A DNA stretch of 8,282 bases from Lachnoclostridium phytofermentans (GTDB taxonomy: Bacteria > Bacillota > Clostridia > Lachnospirales > Lachnospiraceae). The stretch's first letter is position 1, and every line of letters begins with the position of its first letter. Made by a program: the position numbers and the translations under genes. Below are positions 1 to 6,050 of the stretch, in pieces. The DNA is taken from contig DPVV01000100.1 of NCBI GenBank assembly GCA_003526525.1, positions 1-8,282 of the forward strand, read 5' to 3'. The notes beneath the pieces were generated by a model. It was not told the origin of the DNA. It made no database searches and saw only the letters and a list, made by a program, of their open reading frames with translations.

Positions 1-117
1 ATATTTTAAAAAAGGAATCTTCTCCTCATATTCTATCTCTTTCTTTTTCTTACTACGTCGAAATAGCTGTCTTCTCGTATTTACAATTGCTAATGCATCT
101 TGTTTGGTTGATTCCAT
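1..117 (-). CDS. Partial unrecognised basic protein (N-terminal 39 codons only)
   Basis: An open frame starts with ATG at 117-115 and stays open to the left window edge, giving 39 residues. The start is supported by a purine-rich ribosome binding site: AAAGG at 125-129 lies 7 bases upstream of the ATG and is preceded by GGGGG at 130-134. The peptide begins MESTKQDALAIVNTRRQ and then has a strongly basic stretch (RRQLFRRSKKKK, about residues 15-26), followed by a mixed-charge segment and the start of a more hydrophobic stretch (IPFLKY). A positive patch ahead of a hydrophobic run could be the cytoplasmic face of a membrane protein or a nucleic-acid-binding tail, but too little is visible to decide. 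A promoter candidate lies about 100 bases upstream. No family is recognised and no function is assigned. Confidence 0.6.
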   Translation of the reverse strand, partial: MESTKQDALAIVNTRRQLFRRSKKKKEIEYEEKIPFLKY

Positions 118-186
118 CTTCTAGCCTTTCCCCCTTTGGATACTTGTTGAACTGATTGTTTATTGAATTGTGCATTTTACACATAT

Positions 187-206
187 CAACAACGATTAAA
201 TTGTTG
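187..206 (-). other. Small hairpin in the leader of the left-edge gene
   Basis: CAACAA (187-192) and TTGTTG (201-206) form a 6-bp stem with an 8-base loop, flanked by a second short complementary pair (CATAT 182-186 and ATATG 211-215). It lies in the predicted untranslated leader of the partial gene at the left edge. There is no U-tract behind it on the minus strand, so it does not look like a terminator. Its role is unknown. Confidence 0.3.
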
Positions 207-218
207 TTTTATATGCAA

Positions 219-247
219 ATGTTATCACCCGTATTGATAAAACTCAA
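219..247 (-). promoter_or_regulatory. Candidate promoter for the partial left-edge gene
   Basis: On the minus strand a -35-like TTGAGT (plus 242-247) lies 17 bases from a -10-like TAACAT (plus 219-224). The -10 is preceded by TG plus one base, an extended -10 feature that can offset a weak hexamer. Transcription would start near 212 and leave an untranslated leader of about 95 bases before the ATG at 117. The hexamers each match consensus at only four of six positions in very AT-rich DNA, so this is a prediction. Confidence 0.4.
222..240. promoter_or_regulatory. Operator-like dyad inside the candidate promoter
   Basis: TTATCA (222-227) and TGATAA (235-240) form a perfect 6-bp inverted repeat with a 7-base centre. 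The dyad fills the spacer and overlaps the -10 of the promoter candidate at 219-247, which is where a repressor would block RNA polymerase. Short A/T dyads arise by chance in such DNA and no regulator is known, so this is only a candidate site. Confidence 0.25.
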
Positions 248-361
248 TAATCATATTATTTCATTTTCTATTTCGCTGTAAATCATACATAAATAATTGT
301 ATTATTTGTTAATTTCATCCAATAATCAAAACATCTACTAAATCGAAATTTGCGGTTTGAA

Positions 362-417
362 AATGAGTATTGATGCCGCAATACCCATTGAATCGGCAAA
401 CTATGCCCATGCTGGCA
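362..417. repeat. Compact block of overlapping inverted repeats, possibly a dispersed element
   Basis: This stretch is visibly richer in G and C than the DNA on either side and packs several inverted repeats that share bases. GTATTG/CAATAC (367-372 and 379-384) form a perfect stem with a 6-base loop, extendable to 11 pairs with one mismatch (362-372/379-389). TGCCGCAAT (374-382) can instead pair with ATTG (387-390) and CGGCA (394-398) around a 4-base loop and a 3-base bulge. TGCC/GGCA (404-407/414-417) makes a further short hairpin. The first two folds exclude each other. The block lies beyond the tex terminator on the minus strand. It may be a dispersed intergenic repeat, a structured RNA, or a gene remnant; the sequence alone does not decide. 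Confidence 0.4.
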
Positions 418-419
418 AT

Positions 420-472
420 AAAAAAATACCAGATGCATGAATTACTAATTTACATTCATGTCATCTGGTATT
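420..472 (-). terminator. Rho-independent terminator of tex
   Basis: A long stem pairs AATACCAGATG (425-435) with CATCTGGTATT (462-472) and continues inward with CATGAAT (436-442) and ATTCATG (454-460). One base (461) is bulged and the loop is about 11 bases. On the minus strand the stem runs directly into seven T residues (426-420), the classic intrinsic terminator layout, 15 bases after the tex stop codon. The plus side also has a looser T-rich run (474-489), so weak bidirectional action is possible, although no plus-strand gene needs it. Confidence 0.85.
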
Positions 473-487
473 CTTTATATTTTGTTT

Positions 488-2662
488 TTATAAAATCATA
501 GAGAGCTGTATTCTTTTTTTCGAGACATCCACACTTAAAACTTTTACTTCCACAATATCTCCAACACTAACGATATCAAGTGGGTGTTTTACAAATTTCT
601 GCTTTGACATCTGTGAGATATGAACCAAACCATCTTGATGTACTCCGATATCAACAAATGCTCCGAAATCGATGACATTACGTACGGTTCCCTTTAAAAT
701 CATACCTTCGGTTAAGTCTTTCATATCAAGAACATCGGTTCTTAAGATTGGTTTTGGCATCTCTTCTCTTGGGTCTCTGCTTGGTTTTTCTAATTCCTTA
801 ATGATATCATTTAAAGTAATCTCACCAATCGAAAGCTCCTGTGCCATCTTCTTTTTATCTTTCATGTTCTGGCTAATTGACTGCTCTTTTTTTGTATCCG
901 CCTCTTTTGCTTTTGCTTGTAGTTCTTTTAAATCTTTCACATCAAACCCAAGCATCTTTAGAAGTTTTTCAGCTGCTTCATAGGATTCAGGATGCACGCT
1001 AGTTCCGTCCAGTGGATTATCTCCATCATTAATTCGTAAAAATCCTGCACATTGTTCAAAAGCCTTTGGTCCAAGTTTTGCAACCTTTAATAATTGTTTT
1101 CGATTCTTAAACTTTCCATTTTCTTCACGGAACGAGACAATATTCTTTGCGATTGGTTTCGAAATTCCAGAAATATATTCAAGTAAGGAAGCAGATGCAG
1201 TATTTAAATCTACTCCAACTTTATTTACACAATCTTCTACAACTCCGCCTAATGCTTCGCTTAGTTTCTTTTGGTTCATATCGTGCTGATATTGACCAAC
1301 GCCGATCGATTTCGGTTCAATCTTTACTAATTCAGCTAATGGGTCCTGAATTCTTCTTGCAATAGAAGCTGCACTTCTTTGTCCTACATCAAAATTAGGA
1401 AATTCCTCCGTTGCTAACTTACTTGCCGAATATACCGATGCTCCAGCCTCATTGACAATAACGTAAGAGATTGGTTCTGGAATTTCTTTTAATAGATCTA
1501 CAATAATTTGCTCCGATTCTCTGGAAGCAGTACCATTTCCAACAGAAATTAAGGTAATCTGATATTTCTTAATTAATTTCTTTAAAACCGTTTTTGCTTC
1601 CTCCACCTTATTTTGTGGTGCTGTCGGATAGATTACTACAGTATCTAATACCTTTCCTGTCGCATCTACTACAGCAAGCTTACAACCGGTACGAAACGCT
1701 GGATCCCATCCAAGAACAACTTGTCCAGCAATTGGAGGCTGCATTAAAACTTGAGTTAAATTCTGCCCAAATACTTTAATTGCACCATCCTCTGCTTTTT
1801 CAGTTAAATCATTTCTGATCTCACGCTCGATTGCAGGTGCAATTAAACGGTCATAACTATCTGCTATTACCGCTAAAAGATAATCATTGGTATATGGATT
1901 ATCTCTCTTAATCACTTTACTCTTAAGATAGTTCATTATTGTTTCTGTTGGTACTGTTATCTTAACTGCTAGAAATTTCTCATTTTCACCGCGATTTAAA
2001 GCTAAAACTCGGTGACCCGCCACCTTAGAGATTTTTTCACTATACTCATAATAAAGCTCGTAAACAGATTCTGCTTCTGCATCCTTTGCGGCGGAAGTTA
2101 TACTACCTTCTTCAAAAGTAATCTTACGAATATGAATTCGATAATCCGCTTCATCAGAGATACTTTCTGCGATAATATCAAGTGCTCCTGCTATAGCATC
2201 CTTCGCGGAACTTACTTCCTTCTCTTCTGATACATAGTCTTCTGCTATCTCTAAAATATCACTGGAAACCTCCTGCGCAAGGATGATTTCTGCCAGTGGC
2301 TCTAATCCCTTATCTTTTGCAATCGTCGCTCTTGTTCTACGTTTTGGACGATATGGGCGATATAAGTCTTCTACCACTACTAAGGTTGCTGCAGCTTCAA
2401 TTTGTGCCTTTAACTCTTCTGTTAATTTCCCCTGTTCTTCGATACTTGCAAGTACGGAAGCTTTCTTCTCTTCCAAGTTTCGCAGATAGGTTAAGCGCTC
2501 TGATAGATCTCTTAGTACCTCATCATTTAAAGAGCCAGTAACCTCTTTTCGATATCTAGCAATAAAAGGTATCGTATTTCCTTCATCGATGAGCTTTACA
2601 GTTGCTTCGACCTGTTCCAGTTTAATTCCTAACTCTTCTTTTAATTGTTCGAATATATTCAT
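488..2662 (-). CDS. tex: Tex, S1-domain RNA-binding transcription accessory protein
   Basis: The product is a 724-residue Tex (YhgF/YdcI) protein, a cytoplasmic nucleic-acid-binding factor linked to transcription and RNA handling. In order it shows the helical N-terminal region (about 1-190), the YqgF/RNase H-like domain (about 315-440, with DPAFRTGCK at 320-328), the family hallmark GQYQHDMNQKKL (456-467), helix-hairpin-helix repeats (about 480-555, VGVDLNTASASLL) and a C-terminal S1 RNA-binding domain (about 650-722, with DFGAFVDIGVHQDGLVHIS). Length and domain order are normal for the family. The ATG at 2662 is preferred over an in-frame TTG at 2713 because AGGAG (2671-2675) sits 8 bases ahead of it, the peptide MNIFEQLKEELG matches the usual Tex start, and the TTG has no ribosome binding site. 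A lysine-rich linker (about 590-606) precedes the S1 domain. The gene has its own promoter and terminator, so it is probably monocistronic. Confidence 0.97.
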   Translation of the reverse strand: MNIFEQLKEELGIKLEQVEATVKLIDEGNTIPFIARYRKEVTGSLNDEVLRDLSERLTYLRNLEEKKASVLASIEEQGKLTEELKAQIEAAATLVVVEDLYRPYRPKRRTRATIAKDKGLEPLAEIILAQEVSSDILEIAEDYVSEEKEVSSAKDAIAGALDIIAESISDEADYRIHIRKITFEEGSITSAAKDAEAESVYELYYEYSEKISKVAGHRVLALNRGENEKFLAVKITVPTETIMNYLKSKVIKRDNPYTNDYLLAVIADSYDRLIAPAIEREIRNDLTEKAEDGAIKVFGQNLTQVLMQPPIAGQVVLGWDPAFRTGCKLAVVDATGKVLDTVVIYPTAPQNKVEEAKTVLKKLIKKYQITLISVGNGTASRESEQIIVDLLKEIPEPISYVIVNEAGASVYSASKLATEEFPNFDVGQRSAASIARRIQDPLAELVKIEPKSIGVGQYQHDMNQKKLSEALGGVVEDCVNKVGVDLNTASASLLEYISGISKPIAKNIVSFREENGKFKNRKQLLKVAKLGPKAFEQCAGFLRINDGDNPLDGTSVHPESYEAAEKLLKMLGFDVKDLKELQAKAKEADTKKEQSISQNMKDKKKMAQELSIGEITLNDIIKELEKPSRDPREEMPKPILRTDVLDMKDLTEGMILKGTVRNVIDFGAFVDIGVHQDGLVHISQMSKQKFVKHPLDIVSVGDIVEVKVLSVDVSKKRIQLSMIL

Positions 2663-2670
2663 TCGGATAG

Positions 2671-2675
2671 CTCCT
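2671..2675 (-). promoter_or_regulatory. Ribosome binding site that fixes the tex start
   Basis: AGGAG on the minus strand lies 8 bases upstream of ATG 2662. It lies inside the longer frame that opens at TTG 2713, which has no such site, so it argues for the shorter 724-residue protein. Confidence 0.85.
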
Positions 2676-2783
2676 ATTCCTGCACATGTCTTTTCACTTT
2701 CAGCTTGTATCAAAATTTCTTTGGTACAATACTGTCCATAAAAATAAGAATTCTTCTATATATTCCTGTGCAATCTTCGATTT

Positions 2784-2812
2784 ATTTTATCATTCCAATG
2801 TTTAGAACGCAA
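2784..2812 (-). promoter_or_regulatory. Extended -10 promoter for tex
   Basis: The minus strand reads TTGCGT (plus 2807-2812), a 17-base spacer, then TAAAAT (plus 2784-2789), with TG plus one base directly before the -10 (plus 2790-2792). The -10 matches consensus at five of six positions, and the extended TG compensates for the weak -35. Predicted start is near 2776, giving a leader of about 115 bases that contains the perfect 10-bp palindrome AAGAATTCTT (2746-2755). No convincing terminator for the upstream ABC gene lies between its stop and this promoter, so some readthrough into tex is possible. Confidence 0.55.
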
Positions 2813-2849
2813 GCAATTCCCCATTTATTGGTTTTAAAGCTTCTTAGGT

Positions 2850-4598
2850 TTATGCTTCTTGCCTTTCATAAGTTAAATGATAAAGGGAGGCATAAATACC
2901 GTCTAAAGACAACAATTTTTCATGAGTTCCTTGCTCTTTAATACCTTCTTCTGTTAAAACGATAATGTTTCTTGCATTTTTTATCGTTGATAAACGGTGG
3001 GCTATAACAAAGGTTGTTCTGTTTTTTGCTAATTTTTCTAAAGATTCTTGAACTATCTTTTCACTCTCATTGTCAAGCGCTGATGTTGCCTCATCAAAGA
3101 TTAGAATAGGCGGATTCTTTAGAAACACTCTTGCGATACTTAGTCTTTGTTTTTGTCCTCCTGATAGTTTCACACCACGCTGTCCAATATAAGTATTATA
3201 TCCTTCTGGAAGATTCATTATGAACTCATGAGCATTTGCATTCTTCGCTGCTTCAATAACTTCCTCCATGGTAGCATTTAAATCGCCATAACGGATATTA
3301 TCTGCAACCGTTCCTGCAAAAAGATAAACATCCTGCTGCACAATTCCTATGTTTTTTCTTAAGGATTTTTGAGTTAGGTTACGAATGTCCTGTCCATCTA
3401 TTGTAATTCTACCTGAGCTAACTTCATAAAATCTAGGGATTAAGCTGCACATGGTTGTTTTTCCTACACCTGAAGAACCTACAAGTGCAAGATATTCACC
3501 GGCTGGTACCTGCAGATTGATATTTCGAAATACCTCACTGGTTGTATCTTGATATTTAAAAGACACATCTTCAAAACTAATATCTCCACGAACATTTTTC
3601 AGTTCTTTCGCATCTTTAGAATCTACGATATCCGGATTAGTCTCTAATATCTCCATAAACCGACTAAATCCTGTGATCCCATTTTGGAATTGTTCTGTAA
3701 AGTTAATCAGTTTACGAATTGGCTCAATGATATTATTAACATATAACATAAAGGTTAACATATCACTTAGAAGGATACCACTCAGTGCTATCAATACTCC
3801 GCCACCAACAATTACAGAAACATTAATAAGATTTGTAAACATGGAAAGTCCGGAATGAAAGGTTGCCATTTGCCAATATGCATGGCTCTTACTGTCAACA
3901 AAACGCCTGTTACCTTCCTCAAACTTCGAGATTTCACACTCTTCATTGGCAAAAGATTTTACTACTCGAATACCGGATAGGTTATCTTCAATCTGTGCAT
4001 TGATATCCGCAATTCTTTCACGATTTTTACGAAAAGCACGGTTCATCCGACCTTTCATAATGTAAGCAAATATATACATCATCGGAATAAACAAGAACAG
4101 TATGATAGTTAATTTCCAGTTAATGCGAACTAAAATAATAAACGCACCAACGAATTTGATAATTGAAATTACAATATCCTCGGGGCCATGGTGACATAAT
4201 TCGGTTATATCAAATAAATCATTTGTGATACGAGTCATTAATTGCCCTGTTTTTTGATTGTCATAGAAGTTAAAGGATAGCTTTTGGAAATGTCCAAAGA
4301 TTTCATTTCTCATATCAAATTCCATCTTTGCACCCATGATGTGTCCTTTATAAGCGATAAAGAAGTTACATCCAAATTCGAGTAATGCTAGTCCAACTAA
4401 CAAAACTGCCGTTCGTATAATAATTTGTATTGCCTGATTAATTTCGTTATTTACTAATACATCTTGTGTAATGTAACGAACGATTAACGGATAAACCAAA
4501 GAAATACCTGCAGCAGTTATTGCACAAAGCATATCTGCTAAAAATAGTTTCCTATACGGTTTATAATAAGATAAGAATTTTTTTGCTCTAGGGTTCAT
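2850..4598 (-). CDS. ABC exporter half-transporter (fused membrane and ATPase domains)
   Basis: The 582-residue product is a type IV (MsbA/BmrA-like) ABC exporter subunit that works as a dimer in the cytoplasmic membrane. The N-terminal half (about 18-300) has six hydrophobic segments, near 18-40, 60-82, 141-158, 162-182, 252-275 and 277-297. The ATPase half (about 335-575) is complete: A-loop Tyr349, Walker A GSSGVGKT (374-381), Q-loop Gln422, signature LSGGQ (478-482), Walker B ILIFDEA with catalytic Glu503, D-loop SALD and switch His534. Because the catalytic site is intact, a homodimer would have two working sites. No partner half-transporter lies in the window. A cytoplasmic-loop motif HHGPED (136-141) recalls the B. 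subtilis YwjA group, a tentative placement. Substrate (lipid, drug or peptide) cannot be read from sequence. The ATG is supported by AAAGGA (4605-4610), 6 bases upstream. Annotation as lipid A or drug exporter would be over-specific. Confidence 0.95.
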   Translation of the reverse strand: MNPRAKKFLSYYKPYRKLFLADMLCAITAAGISLVYPLIVRYITQDVLVNNEINQAIQIIIRTAVLLVGLALLEFGCNFFIAYKGHIMGAKMEFDMRNEIFGHFQKLSFNFYDNQKTGQLMTRITNDLFDITELCHHGPEDIVISIIKFVGAFIILVRINWKLTIILFLFIPMMYIFAYIMKGRMNRAFRKNRERIADINAQIEDNLSGIRVVKSFANEECEISKFEEGNRRFVDSKSHAYWQMATFHSGLSMFTNLINVSVIVGGGVLIALSGILLSDMLTFMLYVNNIIEPIRKLINFTEQFQNGITGFSRFMEILETNPDIVDSKDAKELKNVRGDISFEDVSFKYQDTTSEVFRNINLQVPAGEYLALVGSSGVGKTTMCSLIPRFYEVSSGRITIDGQDIRNLTQKSLRKNIGIVQQDVYLFAGTVADNIRYGDLNATMEEVIEAAKNANAHEFIMNLPEGYNTYIGQRGVKLSGGQKQRLSIARVFLKNPPILIFDEATSALDNESEKIVQESLEKLAKNRTTFVIAHRLSTIKNARNIIVLTEEGIKEQGTHEKLLSLDGIYASLYHLTYERQEA

Positions 4599-4633
4599 AT
4601 GTAGTCCTTTCTTTGATAGTATTCATAATCTAC

Positions 4634-4663
4634 TATATACCACATGTCATAGCCTTTATTCAA
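4634..4663 (-). promoter_or_regulatory. Candidate promoter for the ABC exporter gene
   Basis: On the minus strand TTGAAT (plus 4658-4663) and TATATA (plus 4634-4639) are 18 bases apart, and the -10 is preceded by TG plus one base. Start would be near 4627, leaving a leader of about 28 bases before ATG 4598. A second overlapping candidate slightly upstream pairs TTGTTG with TATATT at 17 bases. Either would let the exporter be transcribed independently of pfkA, but neither is perfect. Confidence 0.4.
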
Positions 4664-4688
4664 TATATAGTGATCCGCGATAAGCAAC

Positions 4689-4751
4689 AAGAAAGCCGTT
4701 AATAAAGTCATCTGCTTGTTATAGCACAATTTTCTTTATTAACAGCTTCTT
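4689..4751 (-). other. Long hairpin between pfkA and the ABC gene
   Basis: GTTAATAAAG (4698-4707) and CTTTATTAAC (4734-4743) are perfect inverted repeats. The stem extends outward through AAGC/GCTT (4693-4696 and 4745-4748), and then AAG/CTT (4689-4691 and 4749-4751) after a one-base bulge at 4692. The extension crosses the pair 4697/4744, which is C-A on the plus strand but G-U in minus-strand RNA. The loop is 26 bases. Minus-strand sequence after the stem (TCTTGTTGCTT) is T-rich but interrupted. It may be a weak pfkA terminator, an RNA 3'-end stabiliser, or a processing site. Confidence 0.5.
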
Positions 4752-4779
4752 AATATTATAACTCTATTCTACTTAAAAT

Positions 4780-4860
4780 TCGTTTTAAAATCAATAGTAG
4801 AAAGAAACTATACTATCATACTTTCCTGTACGATTATGAATTTCTACTCTTTTAAAACGA
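4780..4860 (-). other. Nested three-tier hairpin just after the pfkA stop
   Basis: Starting 4 bases beyond the pfkA stop codon, an 11-bp outer stem (TCGTTTTAAAA 4780-4790 with TTTTAAAACGA 4850-4860) encloses an 8-bp stem (AGTAGAAA 4796-4803 with TTTCTACT 4841-4848). Inside is an apical stem, 4816-4821 with 4828-4833, around a 6-base loop. The internal loop between the outer stems is asymmetric (5 bases against 1). The apical stem has an A-C mismatch on the plus strand (4818/4831) that is a U-G pair in minus-strand RNA, so the fold suits pfkA mRNA. No clean U-tract follows, so it is not a standard terminator. It may protect or process the pfkA 3' end. Confidence 0.5.
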
Positions 4861-4864
4861 TAAC

Positions 4865-5890
4865 TTATCTTGATAATTTTTTGGACATCTGATATAAGTA
4901 CTCGTCCAAATCTTTTGTCATTGAAAGAGCCTCATTGATATCAAAGTCTACAAATTCACCATGTTTATAAGCAACAACTCGATTGCTTCCACCTCTACAT
5001 AGGATATCTACTGCTTTTGCTCCCATTGCTGATGCATATACACGGTCCTTACAAGTTGGACTACCACCACGCTGAATATGTCCAATAATAGTTGCACGTG
5101 TTTCCATACCAGTTGCAGCTTCAATTCTTTTCGCCATTCCATAGGAATCGCCAATTCCTTCTGCATTTACAATGATATGATGTTTCTTACCGATTTTACG
5201 CTTTTCAATAATATTACTGATAATCCTCTGCTCATCATGGTCATAACGCTCCATTGTAAGAACATCTTCTGCTCCATTTGCAATACCACACCATAATGCA
5301 ATATATCCAGCATTTCTACCCATAACTTCAATAATACTGCAACGTTCATGGGATGTTGAAGTATCACGAACTTTATCAATCGATTCCATTGCTGTATTCA
5401 CAGCGGTATCAAAACCAATCGTATACTCTGTACACGCTATATCAAGATCAATGGTTCCTGGAAGTCCAACAGTATTAATTCCCCTTGCTGCTAATTGCTT
5501 TGCACCTTGGAAAGAACCATCACCACCAATAACTACTAATCCATCAATTCCATGCTTTTTACAGACTTCTGCACCTTTATCCTGACCCTCTTTCGTAACG
5601 AACTCAGGACAACGAGCTGTATATAATATCGTACCACCACGTTGGATGATATCCGATACACTATTCGCATCCATATCAATAATATCTTCTTCTAAAAGTC
5701 CTGTGAACCCTCTGCGAATTCCCTTTACCTCTAATCCATTCGCTAATGCTGTACGTACTACTGCACGAATAGCAGCATTCATACCAGGAGCATCTCCACC
5801 ACTTGTCAATATACCAATTGTTTTTACCTTACTTGTAACGTCATTTGAAGCACTAGGCTGCTCAAACATTACTTCTTTCGCACTTGTCAT
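4865..5890 (-). CDS. pfkA: ATP-type 6-phosphofructokinase
   Basis: This 341-residue cytoplasmic enzyme phosphorylates fructose 6-phosphate to fructose 1,6-bisphosphate, the committed step of glycolysis. Family motifs are present: GGDAPGMNAAIR (31-42), RGGT (84-87), GGDGS (122-126), the catalytic PGTIDLD block (144-150), VMGRNAGY (189-196), a substrate-contact Glu244 in NAEG, and HIQRGGSP (271-278). Gly at both positions that separate the classes (GGDG rather than GGDD, PGTID rather than PKTID) predicts use of ATP, not pyrophosphate. Catalytic Asp148 and Asp150 are retained, but the residue between them is Leu where most PfkA proteins have Asn. About 20 residues precede the usual start (KTIGILTSGGD). 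This longer start is well supported, since GGAGG sits 7 bases before ATG 5890. Promoter and structured leader lie in the upstream gap. Confidence 0.97.
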   Translation of the reverse strand: MTSAKEVMFEQPSASNDVTSKVKTIGILTSGGDAPGMNAAIRAVVRTALANGLEVKGIRRGFTGLLEEDIIDMDANSVSDIIQRGGTILYTARCPEFVTKEGQDKGAEVCKKHGIDGLVVIGGDGSFQGAKQLAARGINTVGLPGTIDLDIACTEYTIGFDTAVNTAMESIDKVRDTSTSHERCSIIEVMGRNAGYIALWCGIANGAEDVLTMERYDHDEQRIISNIIEKRKIGKKHHIIVNAEGIGDSYGMAKRIEAATGMETRATIIGHIQRGGSPTCKDRVYASAMGAKAVDILCRGGSNRVVAYKHGEFVDFDINEALSMTKDLDEYLYQMSKKLSR

Positions 5891-5897
5891 AGTACTA

Positions 5898-5902
5898 CCT
5901 CC
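5898..5902 (-). promoter_or_regulatory. Strong ribosome binding site that fixes the extended pfkA start
   Basis: GGAGG on the minus strand is 7 bases upstream of ATG 5890. The only nearby in-frame alternative, Met8, has only a weak purine run before it, so the N-terminal extension is probably translated. Confidence 0.85.
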
Positions 5903-5960
5903 AGAATTTATATGATTTTGTATATAATTCTTGCTCGGATCAACATACGCTTACATGGTC

Positions 5961-5993
5961 AATCCTAATATCCAATTCAAATGGATTAGGATT
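5961..5993 (-). other. Bulged hairpin in the pfkA leader
   Basis: AATCCTAATATCCA (5961-5974) pairs with TGGATTAGGATT (5982-5993) to give 12 base pairs with one 2-base bulge and a 7-base loop. It lies about 70 bases before the pfkA start codon. No U-tract follows on the minus strand, so it is unlikely to be a terminator. It is part of the leader RNA predicted from the promoter at 6131-6159. Confidence 0.5.
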
Positions 5994-6025
5994 TGATAAC
6001 TACCATAATGGGTGATGTTTACAAG

Positions 6026-6045
6026 AAAATTCCCTCAAAATTCCC
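6026..6045. repeat. Two helically phased AAAATTCCC repeats
   Basis: AAAATTCCC occurs at 6026-6034 and again at 6037-6045, a centre-to-centre distance of 11 bases, about one DNA turn. The pair lies in the pfkA leader, roughly 80-100 bases downstream of the predicted transcription start. Phased direct repeats of this kind can be protein-binding sites, but no regulator is indicated. Confidence 0.35.
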
Positions 6046-6050
6046 TTGCC

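Noticed and set aside
315..410. Small minus-strand frame of 31 codons (begins MGIVCRFNGY)
   Set aside because: There is no ribosome binding site ahead of the ATG, it lies just past the tex terminator, and it overlaps the palindromic block. Kept only as part of the repeat finding.
363..440. Small plus-strand frame of 25 codons (begins MSIDAAIPIE)
   Set aside because: It lacks a convincing ribosome binding site and runs into the tex terminator stem; its base composition is explained by the inverted-repeat block.
672..983. Plus-strand open frames opposite tex, the ABC gene, pfkA and dnaE, such as this 103-codon one
   Set aside because: They are antisense to well-conserved genes, have no ribosome binding sites or recognisable domains, and are shadows of the real reading frames.
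2663..2713. Longer tex start at TTG 2713 adding 17 residues
   Set aside because: There is no ribosome binding site before the TTG, while AGGAG lies 8 bases before ATG 2662, and the peptide from 2662 matches the normal Tex N-terminus.
5167..5379. Minus-strand 70-codon frame inside pfkA
   Set aside because: It is a second frame of the pfkA coding region, with no start signal or family match.
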